Origin: Rosa chinensis
Lineage: Eukaryota; Streptophyta; Magnoliopsida; Rosales; Rosaceae
Direction of reading: 5' to 3'
DNA: 64,000 nucleotides
NCBI RefSeq assembly: GCF_002994745.2
Contig: NC_037093.1
Location: 51,006,384-51,070,383 of the forward strand
Part shown: positions 1-10,341 of the stretch, one piece after another
Layout: the number at the start of each line of letters is the position of its first letter
Numbering within the stretch: the first letter of the stretch is position 1
Notes under the pieces: generated by a model
What the model was told of the DNA's origin: nothing
Databases searched by the model: none
What the model saw: the letters and a program-made list of their open reading frames with translations, nothing else
Made by a program: the position numbers and the translations under genes

Positions 1-365
1 TTAGGCTCTAAAGTGGCCTTATGAAGATAAAAAATGTTAGGTGGCCTTATGGCTAATTAAAGTTTTAGAATGACACTTATGAGTAATTTTTTATATTAAT
101 TTTAACATTTTTCTGATATGTTATTTTTAGTTGATGATACAACTTTTATTTAAAATTTGGTAAAATTTCCATTGGGAATTTTTTTTTTTTTAACTATCGA
201 TATTTTCATGATCTTTGATATTTTTGTCATTATTACCATGTCTAGTTATTCATTTGATGAGAGATAATATATATAGGATTGATCGATTGGAATTTATTAT
301 GCCCGACCGGCCGGCCGGCCACTTCACCGCCAAAAAAAAAACACAGTGTATCAATTCGTTATCTC
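1..365. other. AT-rich stretch without a recognised gene
   Basis: No open frame of note is seen here. A short phrase (gtggccttatg) appears twice near positions 12 and 42, and a GC-rich ggccggccggcc run lies near 307-320. Homology to a GRAS gene begins near 366. Confidence 0.4.
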
Positions 366-1306
366 GATGAAACAAGTCCATGCAGAATAGTTACACAAGG
401 TGATCTCAACTGCGCTGGTCTGAAGCCCTGAACCATTGAATTCCCACTCATTACTCACCCTACATGAAGCTCTTCTGACACCAAAGTCCTAAAGTCACTA
501 CTCCAATGCCTGAATTTGTCTTCTCCAATCACTCCTCGCCGGCTGGCCTATTGCCAATAAGTTGTTGACCTCCCTATATACATTAAGCAGTGTTCGATTA
601 AATGCATGTTAGGGTATGTCAGGGCCGGTCCTGAGTCTTTTAAGACCTCGGGCGATAATTATCTCGGGGCCCCTAACTTGCATATTAATATAAGTCTTGT
701 AAATAGTCTTTGATTCACAAACAAGACTTGTCAGAAATCGAGCGCAATAAGATCTATATAAATTCATGTTTCAAAATTAATGAGGATTAACACAACTATA
801 TATAAATGAAAATATATACTTCAATGGAAGTATCAGACCCTACTGCAAAATTTCAGCAACCAAAAAAATCTCTACTGCAAAACTCAGCAAAATTATAAAC
901 AAAATGTGCATTAGTATGGAGGGTTAACCAAACTCATCAAAAAAAAAACATAATCTCTTTCTAGAAAAGTAGAAGACATATCTCTTATTATTATTATTTC
1001 AAAAACCCTAATTTCTAGAGATTGCATTAAAGAGAGAATTAAAAAAATCAGAAGAAAAAACAATAGGAAAGAATATATGATGAGGCAATGACTCGATGAA
1101 CTTGTGAGGGAAGAGGGATTGAGAGAGATATGGAGGGAAAAATTGAGAAAAGAGAAAGTATTTTCTTATTTTATGGAAGAGAAAAAGAGGTTGTGAAGAA
1201 AAAGAAAAATGCCTAGAAGAGAGAACCTATTTTAATTAGAGTTTCCTTGGTTCTTGATCAGTTTTTTTGTTTTTCATGTCTCTGTCATTGCAAAAATGGC
1301 ATCATA

Positions 1307-1341
<35 letters not shown>

Positions 1342-1462
1342 TAAATTGGGATTTTAAATTGGTGCCCCCTTGGATCTGAGGCCCTGGGCTATCGCCAATG
1401 CTGCCCAGCAGCAAGGCCGGGCCTGGGGTACGTTATCTCTAGGCAAATATGCTGATCAAGCA
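366..1462 (-). pseudogene. GRAS (SCARECROW-like) 3'-end pseudogene, split by a hAT-type element
   Basis: Bases 366-619 read on the minus strand closely resemble the 3' end of the intact GRAS gene at 10342-12220. They cover the stretch from its last codons back past the region encoding VEHSLMYREINNILAVGG. Shared phrases include aacaagtccatgc, cctccaatgcctaaa/gaa and ttgtcttctcc. The match resumes at 1430-1462 (ttatctctaggcaaatatgc against ttatcactgggcaaatagg), directly after the 620-1425 insertion. The copy lacks most of the gene and has indels, so it cannot encode a GRAS protein. It has the same orientation as the intact gene about 10 kb away, which suggests a local duplicate. This copy is too decayed to appear as an open frame. 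Confidence 0.72.
620..1425. mobile_element. Non-autonomous hAT-type element, 806 bp
   Basis: The ends are inverted: CAGGGCCGG at 620 and CCGGGCCTG ending at 1425. They are flanked by an 8-bp target duplication with one mismatch (GGGTATGT at 612-619, GGGTACGT at 1426-1433). An 8-bp duplication is typical of hAT transposons. No transposase is seen inside. The interior contains an (AC)n run near 1308-1339. The insertion interrupts homology to a GRAS gene, so the empty-site sequence is known from the paralogue at about 10640-10670. Confidence 0.75.
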
Positions 1463-2131
1463 TTATAACTTTCTTAAAAATAAAAAGTTATAAGTATTAA
1501 TATTTACATGGCCTGAATGGGCTGATAGCTGGGCATGGAGCCTTGAAGATAGCTTTTGGGCCTTGTTGTCTTGCATTCAGAAGGACTATTGGATTTTTTA
1601 CACCATTTTTTTGCTAGTCTCTGTTTCAACTTATCCAATTATTATGCATTGTCTAGCTCATAGTTAAATAGGCTTACTTTAAATAAGTAAGCAAGACAGG
1701 TCTAATGAATGGACATATCATACCTATCCTATGTACCACAGTGGTATCACAACAATTTCTTGTCTGTCTATAGATGGCAGCAGAAGGGTATGTAATGATT
1801 ATTCTGACATAACCTTTTTATCAATGAAAATTCATGTGATGATTTATTAAAGAAAAAAATTACTACATAATAAAATAAACATGATTAAATGGTTAATGTC
1901 TTAAGCGAAGGAAGCAAAAATAAAATAAACATTGTTAAATGTTTAATGTCTTGAGGAAAGGAAGCAAAAGTAGCCGACTTTAACCTTCAGTACTTGACAA
2001 ACACCAAATTCAAGTGAAAGGATGAATATACAATAACTCATCTAGCTAACAATGTGCCCAATTCTGTTAATTAATCAAGGAGCCAGCCACCAGTTTATGC
2101 TTTTGCTTTTATACGTAACTTGTTATTCTTA
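1434..2131. repeat. Gene-free stretch with a 50-bp tandem duplication
   Basis: Two near-identical 50-bp units lie at 1871-1920 and 1921-1970 (both begin taaaataaaca). A phrase near 1770-1800 (tagatggcagcagaagggtatg) resembles one near 26375-26400, so both may be ends of the same dispersed repeat, possibly LINE-like. No gene was recognised. Confidence 0.5.
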
Positions 2132-2389
2132 GGGAAAATTACTGGTCACTTCCTATACTTTTAGGGCGTCAATAGTTCAGTCCCTACTATCCTAATTTTA
2201 ACATATTACTCCTCAGACATTCAAATCTCACATAATATGGTCCAAAATAACTATTTTACCCCTCACTTCCTCTCTCTCTCTCTTTAGGGCGTCAACAGTT
2301 CAATCCCTACTATCCTAATTTTAACATATTACTCCTCAGACATTCAAATCTCACATAATATGATCCAAAATAACTATTTTACCCCTCAC

Positions 2390-2391
<2 letters not shown>

Positions 2392-2461
<70 letters not shown>

Positions 2462-2470
2462 CCCCCCCCC
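2392..2470. repeat. (CT)n microsatellite followed by a C run
   Basis: An uninterrupted CT tract at about 2392-2459 runs into about ten C residues, inside the left arm of the inverted-repeat element. Confidence 0.95.
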
Positions 2471-2504
2471 TAAATCTCCTCATTCTCTCCTCGTTCGCAC
2501 CGAC

Positions 2505-3365
2505 CCCGGAGGGACTGTCCTCCTATTCCCCAAAGTCGCCATCTTTGAAGAAGAAGAAGAAGAGGCCAAGAACTTAGAGCCTCCTAGACCAAGTTCTCAA
2601 GCATGTTATCTTCAAGATGCATCTTCGCAATGACTCTTGTTCTCTGTCTTTCACTGCACCCATTACTCCTATCTCCGAGCCAAACCTCTCCACTTTTCGG
2701 GCCCTTACCCTATACCCAATTCCACCTCACTGCTCTCGGACGAGCTCCTATTGTTGCTATTCGCCAAGCTCTTGGAATAGTAGTACCTTCTCAACTCCCT
2801 CGTCTGTCGGCACTGGCTGTACCTGCATAGCACGCTGGTGCAGTCGCTGAAGGTGTTGGATTAAGGGTTTCTGGACTCGGGTAGGTTTTTTCTCCCAGTT
2901 CCCGAATCTGGCTGAGGTGGACATTGTTCATGCTTGCATTAGGTCGTCGAGGATTTCAAGGATTATTGTGACAAGGAGGGGTTTGTCGGTGCATGTGGAC
3001 TCGCTGTTCACTTCGGGTGGGTTTATTGAAGAAATGGATGTGTTGAAGCAAAGTGTGGTGGATGATGGGCTGAGATTGATTGCAAACCTGAATCTGCGGC
3101 GGATTGCGGTGATAGATGTCGGGGTTGATGGGATGTTGAGCATTGCAAAGGAGTGTCAGACACTGCAAGAGTTGGAGCTGCATTGCTGTGGGGAGTTGGC
3201 GTTGAAGAGGATTAGTGGGTTTAGGAACTTGCCGATTGTGAAGTTGATTGAGTGCGTGGATGGGTTTTACAGTGCGCATATTTCGGATATTGGGTTGACG
3301 ATTTTGGCTAAGGGGTGCAGGAGGTTGGTGAAGCTTGAGCTTTGTGGGTGTGAAGGGAGCTATCA
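2505..3365 (+). pseudogene. Captured fragment of an F-box/LRR protein gene
   Basis: The open frame at 2917-3402 encodes leucine-rich-repeat-like sequence (LQELELHCCGELALKRIS; ISDIGLTILAKGCRRLVKL). It resembles my memory of Arabidopsis F-box proteins of the At5g07670/At5g51370 group. Upstream, in another frame near 2805-2860, is RHWLYLHSTLVQSLKVLD, which fits the end of the F-box region. An in-frame TAA follows, and a frame change comes before the LRR part. The LRR part also stops early, in a G run near 3370. This is a broken partial gene lying between transposon inverted repeats. It may be transcribed, but it is not expected to yield an intact F-box protein. Confidence 0.65.
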
Positions 3366-3939
3366 TTGGGGGGGGGGGGTGAGAAAGAAGCATAAAACGT
3401 GAGAAAGAAGCATAAAACATAATAAAAAAAAGAGAGAGAAAAAAAAGTGAGAGGTAAAATAGTCATTTTGGCCCATATTGTGTGAGATTTGAATGTCTGA
3501 GGAGTAATTTGTTGAAATTAAGATAGTAGAGATTTAACTGTTGACGCCCTAAAAGAATAGGGAGTGTAATACCCCGAAAAATCCAAATTAAATTCCGTGG
3601 ATTTTTAGAATTGATTTCTCGGTATTAGGAGCGAGTACGAAGCTTGGAGAAGTTGTGGAAGTAGTTCGAACGATTTTATTTTCGAAATCGAACGTTATTT
3701 AGGGGATCTCAAAAAGTGACTTTTTATACGTATGGAATTTGGGAAAATTTCATTCATGAAAGTTGTAGAGCTCGTCGATACGATCGCGTGCATATGTGGA
3801 ACGCAATATTCGGAGTTCGTATGAATAAGTTATGAATATTTGAAATTTGAAAATTTTCTATAAATATCAGAAAATTCAGATTTATTTCATTAAGGACAAA
3901 AAAAATCAGATTTTTGCATTTTGGCCCCCGGTTCTCTCT

Positions 3940-6357
3940 AGGGCTGGGCACGGGCCGGGCCCACCTATTATTTCACTGGGCCCGAAACCGGCCCGTTTTT
4001 TACGGTTCGGGCCTAAAGCCCGTTTTGACACTTACAGGGACCGGCCCGTTTACTTTCGGGCCGGGTTTCCGGGCTTTCGGGCCCAAATACCAGCTTTTTT
4101 GAGTTTTTTCTTTACTCTCTGAGTCTCTGCCCACATATATAATCCACATTCCATTAATTTCATGATTTCAACAAGTTGAAGTTCAACACACTATCCATAT
4201 CCAAAATTCAACCTGCACATTCAAATATCCAAATATGTAGAGTTCATTATCCAAATTAAAATACAAGGCAAGAATATTGATTGAATTACACGGTCCCAAT
4301 TCAACACACAGTCCCAATTCAAATACAAAGCACTCACATTCCCAATTCAAATACAATGTCCCAATTCAAGTACAAAGTCCCAATTCAAATACAAAGTTAC
4401 AATTGAAATAGAAAGTCCAAATTGGAAGAAGCAATTCAGCAGTTTTTCTTTTCTCCAGTCTTCTAGGCATTCAGCAGCTATTCAGCAAAGCCTTCCATCA
4501 ATTGGCAATCAAGATCCCTACACCAGCCAATATACAAAAAGTCAAAAACTATCAACCAGTGACTCAATAGAGTGAAGACAGATCAAAACTGGAGCATCCC
4601 AGAACTAGAGCAGAAGTTTAAAATAAAGTGAAGACAAATTAATCTTGACATCAGTTTATGATAATATCGCAGAGAACATAATAATCAGTTTGTCAGAATA
4701 TTGATAATATCACCTGACTGCTCAGCCAGCTTCGATTTTTTTGCCTTACTAGCAGCCTTTTTTGCTGATTGTTCACTCGATTTCTCCTTCGCATAATCTG
4801 CCATTTCACTGGATTTCTCCTTCGCATACATGCTTAGAATATTAGTTATTAGATTAGTCACAATATGAACAGCTTCGAGCAAAGGATAAATTCCAAAATA
4901 AAGATCAAACTCATCAAAGTGCAGTTTTTGTTATCACTGTAAAAGAATGAATCTTTTGCACAGAACAAGCCACAATAACACTCAACCCAATGCACAAACA
5001 ACAGCTCAAACTGGCCAGTATGCATTTTAGGTTCAGCTTGAAACTTTCCACTTTCGTCTTTTCAGAAAAATCATCAGTTCCATATTAGCTAGTACAGTTC
5101 TCTGTCCTTATGGCATTTGATACTATTCAAATCCTGGCCAATGTAGTTATATCATCTTCAATTTTCCCAACTCATTAACATAGCTACATTCTATGCTTGC
5201 ATCTAAACAAAAAATCGGAAACAGAGACAAGTAGTAGCCAAGTAGAGAGTTCCAATGACATAATATAGTAAATGCAAGAAACACATTGAAGTAGTGACCA
5301 CATACAGTAAGTGATATAATCTCCAACTTGGAAGCAGACCCTAGAATCCCAGCCAGCAGCAGAAGCAATATCAGACCTAAACAAATCAGGGAAAAAAAAA
5401 AAGGGTTCAGCAGCTACTCAGACATTTCATCAAACACTTGGTGTGCATAGAACTTAGGCTTACAGAGTTACAGATTTACGAGCCATAGTTATTATACATT
5501 GACAAACAAGTTTGTATATTTGAGAAAAAGGACGAGAAGAAGGAAGATGAATTTTTACCTTCGGAGGAGAAGGAATCAGATTATCAGTTCGAAGGAGAAC
5601 ACCTCCGGAGCCACTAGTTCGAAGAAGAACACCTTCAAAAACTCACAGCTTGATGTGAAAAGAGAGAGAGAGACAGAGAGAGAGAGAGTGAGTCTCGGCG
5701 TCTCGCAGTGCAGGTGAAGAGGAGAGAGAGAGAGAGAAAGAGTGAGTCTCGTCGTTGGTGGATATGGCCGAGGCGGAGGCGCTGGGTTCACATCGGGTTT
5801 GCGGGCTCTCGGCGCTGGGTCCAGATCAGGCGGCCTCTCTACTCTCTAGGTTCAGATTGGGTTCGCGGGCTCTCGGCGTCTCGCAGTGCAAGTGAAGTGG
5901 AGAGAGAGAGAGAGAGAGAGTGAGTCTCGCTGTCTCGGCGTTGGTGGATCGGGTTTGACCGTTTGGGAAGGACTGTGACTGAAGGTGAAGGAGGCGGCCT
6001 CTAACCTAGAGATTCAGATCGGGTTTGAAGAAAAGGCTGAGATTGATTAGGTTAGTCGTATTGGACATTAGGTATATGAGTGAGGAAGAATTTGGTGTAT
6101 CTGATCCTATAGTAGAAATTCTGAGCCTTATATGAGGTCCAATAATATATGGACATATGTATCCTTTTAACTTAGACGGGCCTAAACGGGCTTTCTTAAC
6201 TTTGAATGGCAGGGCCCGGCCCGAACCGTATCTTTGAAAGTGCAAGCCCGGCCCGAACCGTTTTGGTGGCAAAAAAAATAGGGCCCGGCCCGAACGGGTC
6301 GGGCTTTGACAGGCCGGTCCGGGTTTGCGGGTTTTCGGGCTTAAATGCCCAGCCCTA
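3940..6357. mobile_element. Non-autonomous hAT-type element, 2418 bp
   Basis: The terminal inverted repeats are TAGGGCTGGGCA at 3940 and TGCCCAGCCCTA ending at 6357. A perfect 8-bp duplication GTTCTCTC flanks them at 3932-3939 and 6358-6365. The subterminal regions on both sides are full of gggcccg/cggcccg words in opposite orientation. The interior has degenerate repeats of a cccaattcaaatacaaag phrase (about 4290-4400) and GA-rich tracts. No transposase domain was recognised. A 65-codon minus-strand frame at 4685-4882, with a repeated YAKEKSSE word, is not recognisable as a protein family. Confidence 0.85.
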
Positions 6358-7139
6358 GTTCTCTCTGTTCTCTCTCTTCAGAACCCTCGGGTTTTCGCCG
6401 ACCCGACCCTGCCCCAGCGGCGCCGTCGCTTCTCCTCCGGCCACGACCCGGACCTCTCCGTGATCGCCGCTCCAAGCCCAGCCTCCCTCTGGTGTCTCTT
6501 TGCTCCGGCGCTGCCCCGAAAGCCGGATCGAAGAAGCTCAGTTCGTGCGATCGGACCCGGCCGGAAAACTACTTTTCCGGCGATGCATGGGCCGATCCTT
6601 CCCATTTTCGTGATCTCCTCCTCCCTCTGATCATCCCCATGTAAGTCTTTCATCACGATTTTGTGTGTAGAAAGCTAGATCAAGGTTTGAATTTTTCGAC
6701 GTCCCTGATTTGATCTAGGATCTGATCGTGCGTCCGAGATTTAATCCAACTTCAAAGCTTGATCTAGGACGATCTAGGCCGAACCAGACTTAGCTCCAGG
6801 TATGAAAGTTCATCAACCCTTCATTTTGAAGAAGTTTGTAGTTGACAACTTTTGCATCGGAGGTGGTTGACCGCCGCGTTGACCGCCGTCTGACCGCCGC
6901 TTGTGGCGGCGCGTCGGACCATATTTTGAGTTTATATTATCTGGACGATGATCTACGCATCCATACGAGCGTTTTGATATATTACAAGGTTATTTTTGAA
7001 AAAGTTGATAAATAGTGGATTTACGTTTTGACTTTACTATTTAACGTTTTTACGTTTTATCTTCGGTTTACGATCTGTGAAGATCAGACCATCGGTTTTA
7101 CTTCAAATTTTAATATGTTGATCGTATGACTGTCCCGAT

Positions 7140-7415
7140 GACTTTGTGAGGTCACGGGCGAGGATCTGACCGTTGGATCTTCGTATAATTGTGAAGTAGT
7201 GATTCGGAAGGCGATTCGTGAGAATCCGACCGTCGGATTTTCATGAAATTTTGTGGAGATGTTTGTAAGGACGATTCAGGAAGATCCGACTGTTGGATCT
7301 TCGTGATAATTTTGGAGGATGATACTAAGGGCGATCCGTGAGGATCCGACCGTTGGATCATCATATAATTTCAATCCGACCGTTGGATCATCTTTATTTT
7401 AGAATTTGACCCTTG
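7140..7415. repeat. Array of hairpin-like GATCCGACCGTTGGATC words in the LTR
   Basis: At least six variants of the quasi-palindrome gatccgaccgttggatc occur near 7160, 7215, 7275, 7337, 7371 and 7397. The first four are spaced about 55-65 bp apart and the last ones more tightly. Each can pair gatcc with ggatc around a 7-base centre. Confidence 0.7.
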
Positions 7416-8296
7416 GATCGTCGTTTAAGTTTATTTCGTGTTTCGTTTACTAAGCAAAGACCGTACTTGATTAGGTACTTGACGGTTTGAGTTGACGAGC
7501 GTTTGGAATATTGTTATATTTGACTTTTTAGAAGACGCAGCTGGATTAGAGGTGAGTAAACCTCACGTGGTTCATATTACAAACCGAATAAATTTAATTA
7601 CTTTATTTTTGTCGCAATTGTGTGAAAATATCGCAATTATGTGAAAATATTTGTGGAACAAATATTTGTTTTAAATCATATGGACTTGATCAACTACGGT
7701 CCATAGGTAAGTAAAATGATTTTATTATACAAATGAATTTCACGGTTTTTATACTTGAACTATAGTTGGTATTAGTAGTCATTCCTGAGCGGATGATTAC
7801 GTATATATATATTTACGTGGAATATATATTTTGGTTGATGTGTGATTGGTATGATGAAATGATTGAGAATGGATTGGATATTATTCAAGCTATTAATCTC
7901 CCATTTAATTGTTGAATAATGAAATGTTGATCATGTGCTGTGAAAGCTATTTTATATGCCCAATTGTGAATATGTGGAAATTATTTTAAGAAGTAAAGAT
8001 TTGTCTTGAAATAATATGACTCTTTATATGGGTGTACATATACATTTATACAATCTAAAAATTATAAAGATTGTATGTTGTGAAATTGATTATGTCTGAA
8101 AAGTACAATTATGAAGCCGGGTGATTACAACAACCCCGTGCTTATGTGAATTACTGGTAAATGTGTTTTGATGTTATGATGACATTAAGCTGTGGGCCCT
8201 AGTCCCTTCAGATAGTGCACTATTATACTCTTAGGAAGGGTGGTACTTTGAGTATACATACTTTGGAGGGTGTCCTTGGTATGCTGCGGCTTACCC

Positions 8297-8433
8297 ATGC
8301 TTTGGTATTATGGACCCTAGCATGTGGATTCCCGTGCTTTGGTATTATGGACCCTAGCACGCGGATTTATGATTTGTTACCAGTCAACCTGGTTTTCCCG
8401 TGTTTTGGTATTATGGACCCTAACACGTGGATC
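8297..8433 (+). repeat. Three copies of a tttggtattatggaccctag repeat in the LTR
   Basis: The phrase occurs near 8300, 8338 and 8403, each followed by ca(t/c)g(t/c)gga or a close variant. It lies within the 3' part of the LTR-like element. Confidence 0.75.
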
Positions 8434-9342
8434 TGTGATTTGTTACCAGTTAATCCGAAAATTCACTAAAAAGAGAAGTGTACTTGTGTTATATTGATCA
8501 AATATCTATCCATGATATAGTTTGAATATGTGAAGGTGTTGGTAAAAAGAAAATCAAGCATGCATTGCTTTAATGTTATTTCACATATTAATGATGCAAT
8601 ATTTGTTGGTTGAGTTTTAAAAGAGAGTATCGAAAAATACTTACTTTTATGTGTATGTGATTTTTGGAGTTACCTTGTGAGTGTGTTGATTGTTTACCTG
8701 AGTTATAATAATTGTAACATAATAAATCAACAGTTCTTTCTTGTTTACTCACGAGCTGTCAAAAGCTTACCGGGTTTTGTGTTGTTGCAATTCCCGGTAC
8801 ACTATTCAAATTGTGTAGCGGGTAATCTCACAGGTCAGGAGAATCAGGGCAGTGATCGTGCGGTTTAGAGTATTAGTATTGGATTTAAAGCATTTGTTTT
8901 GTGAGGAGAATTATACTCATTTGAGTTTTACAATTTGATTTGGTGAGAGTGTGCTGTAATAAGTAGCTTGAGGATTTGGTTTATGTAATATTAAGAGGTG
9001 TAAGGAGTGGTTGTTTCTGAGAGAAAAATTCAGAACGTTATTTGTATTGTTATTAGTCATGTTCCGGGTTTGAATCCTTATTTCAAAATTCGGGGTGTGA
9101 CAGGGAGTGACCAGTAATTTCCCCTCCCGAATTCGTATATATATACCAGTTTACACACAGATGTAAAAACCAAGCAAAGACTATATATTATAATAGGAGA
9201 CCAAGAAAGAAATGTATAATAGCGCCCATCGATGAATAAACTTACGGCGTTAGAGCACAAGGCCAATAACTATGGCTTGTACATACTTGTACAGAATGAA
9301 AATGGTGGTTCAATGATAAAGGGAGGAAACAGCAGAGCGTGT

Positions 9343-10182
9343 TCAAAAACTCGGCTGAATCCATAAATGTGATCCGCTGTTATATTTTAAATCATAATTG
9401 AACGATTTGCCAAAGTCTCTGTCGATCGAGTACGGACTCATCGATCCCCCGAGGAATTACTATGTGGTCCCGAAGTACCACGTGGCATTGCCCGCCATGT
9501 GGTGGTCCCAACCAATAATAACACTTGAATGTGGTGGGAACCATGCAGGGGCTAAAAAATAAAAGAAAAATTAATTTAAGAGACCAATCAGAAATCACTA
9601 CGAGTCACATGAACTAATAATATATATCACCATAAACCACTACCTGTACTATGATCCGGGACTATTTTATAATTTTCCCTCATCCTCCATATCAAAAATA
9701 CCCGCATCTGCTCTTATTGTTAATGTAGTTTATGCAATTGGCCTTAGATCCGAAATAATTGCTGATCGACCTCAATAGAGAAGGAAGAACTACTTCGACA
9801 CAAGAAGATGGCTCTATTCCCCAAGTTATGTACCTCGGAGTCGATCCATGATTTGCCCTTACTAAATAAGACCTTGAAAACCCTACAGCCAGTGGTGGTC
9901 TCAGCCTCTCAGGGTTTCATTGGCGAACAGGCACAAAAAAACCAACAGAACTCCTGCGCAATCCACCAAGTATGGTTCCTTGATGTGCATCATAGGACCA
10001 AGAAGTTCACTTGGATTAATCTGTGGAGCAATAACCCTCAGTTGTGCTCGATTAGGGTCTTCAATATCACAAACAACTGAAACACGGCAAGAAAGATCCA
10101 CCACATCATAATACTGTCCCTCATAATAGCTTGGAACCTTGATTATAGAACATATAGTGTCTCTAAAGATGTGGCTCAACAA
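9343..10182 (-). pseudogene. DUF295-family pseudogene, 5'-truncated
   Basis: The frame at 9901-10182 (SCRVSVVCDIEDPNRAQLRV) matches the DUF295 proteins encoded at 42.6, 51.3 and 59.7 kb. Homology continues downstream. Near 9676-9710, ctcatcctccatatcaaaaatacc corresponds to the C-terminal part. At 9343-9375 the minus strand encodes SHLWIQPSF then stop, identical to the C-terminus of the intact copies. About 290 bp of unrelated DNA (roughly 9380-9665) splits the C-terminal part, and the 5' third of the gene is absent. It is a dead, diverged relative of the array genes, lying next to the GRAS gene. Confidence 0.8.
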
Positions 10183-10341
10183 TTATATATTTTATCTTGC
10201 TTATTAATCACCGTCGTTAATATACAGCTAAATTAAGGTTGGATTATATATAGAACATTCAATCCCTAATCAATACAATTAGCTATGACCAATTCACTCC
10301 CAAAAAGAAAGCACACAATTAGTGTACGGATTAACATATCC

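Larger units (their letters stand above)
3565..9102. mobile_element. Solo-LTR-like element (TG...CA, 5-bp target duplication), itself interrupted by a hAT-type element
   Basis: The element begins TGTAATACCCCG at 3565 and ends CGGGGTGTGACA at 9102. It is flanked by a perfect 5-bp duplication GGGAG (3560-3564 and 9103-9107). Joining the flanks restores the right terminal repeat of the outer element. After subtracting the 3940-6357 insertion and its 8-bp duplication, the length is about 3.1 kb. No gag or pol coding is seen, so a solo LTR of a large, probably Ty3/gypsy-like, element is the best reading. A non-autonomous element is an alternative. It contains repeat arrays at 7140-7415 and 8297-8433. 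Confidence 0.72.
2132..9123. mobile_element. Inverted-repeat (Pack-type) element carrying an F-box/LRR gene fragment, interrupted by an LTR element
   Basis: The left end (2132-2275) is repeated as an inverted copy at 3445-3564 plus 9103-9123. The outer phrase gggaaaattactggtcac at 2132 pairs with gtgaccagtaatttccc ending at 9123. The left repeat is partly duplicated in direct orientation at 2284-2400. Between the repeats lies a piece of a host-type F-box/LRR gene (about 2505-3365). Without the 5.5-kb LTR insertion the element would be about 1.45 kb. Long terminal repeats around a captured gene piece recall Pack-MULEs. However, I found no convincing target duplication outside the ends, so the superfamily is an inference. 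Confidence 0.6.

Noticed and set aside
4685..4882. 65-codon frame inside the hAT element as a transposase piece
   Set aside because: No hAT dimerisation or catalytic motif is present; the low-complexity lysine/serine content suggests chance.
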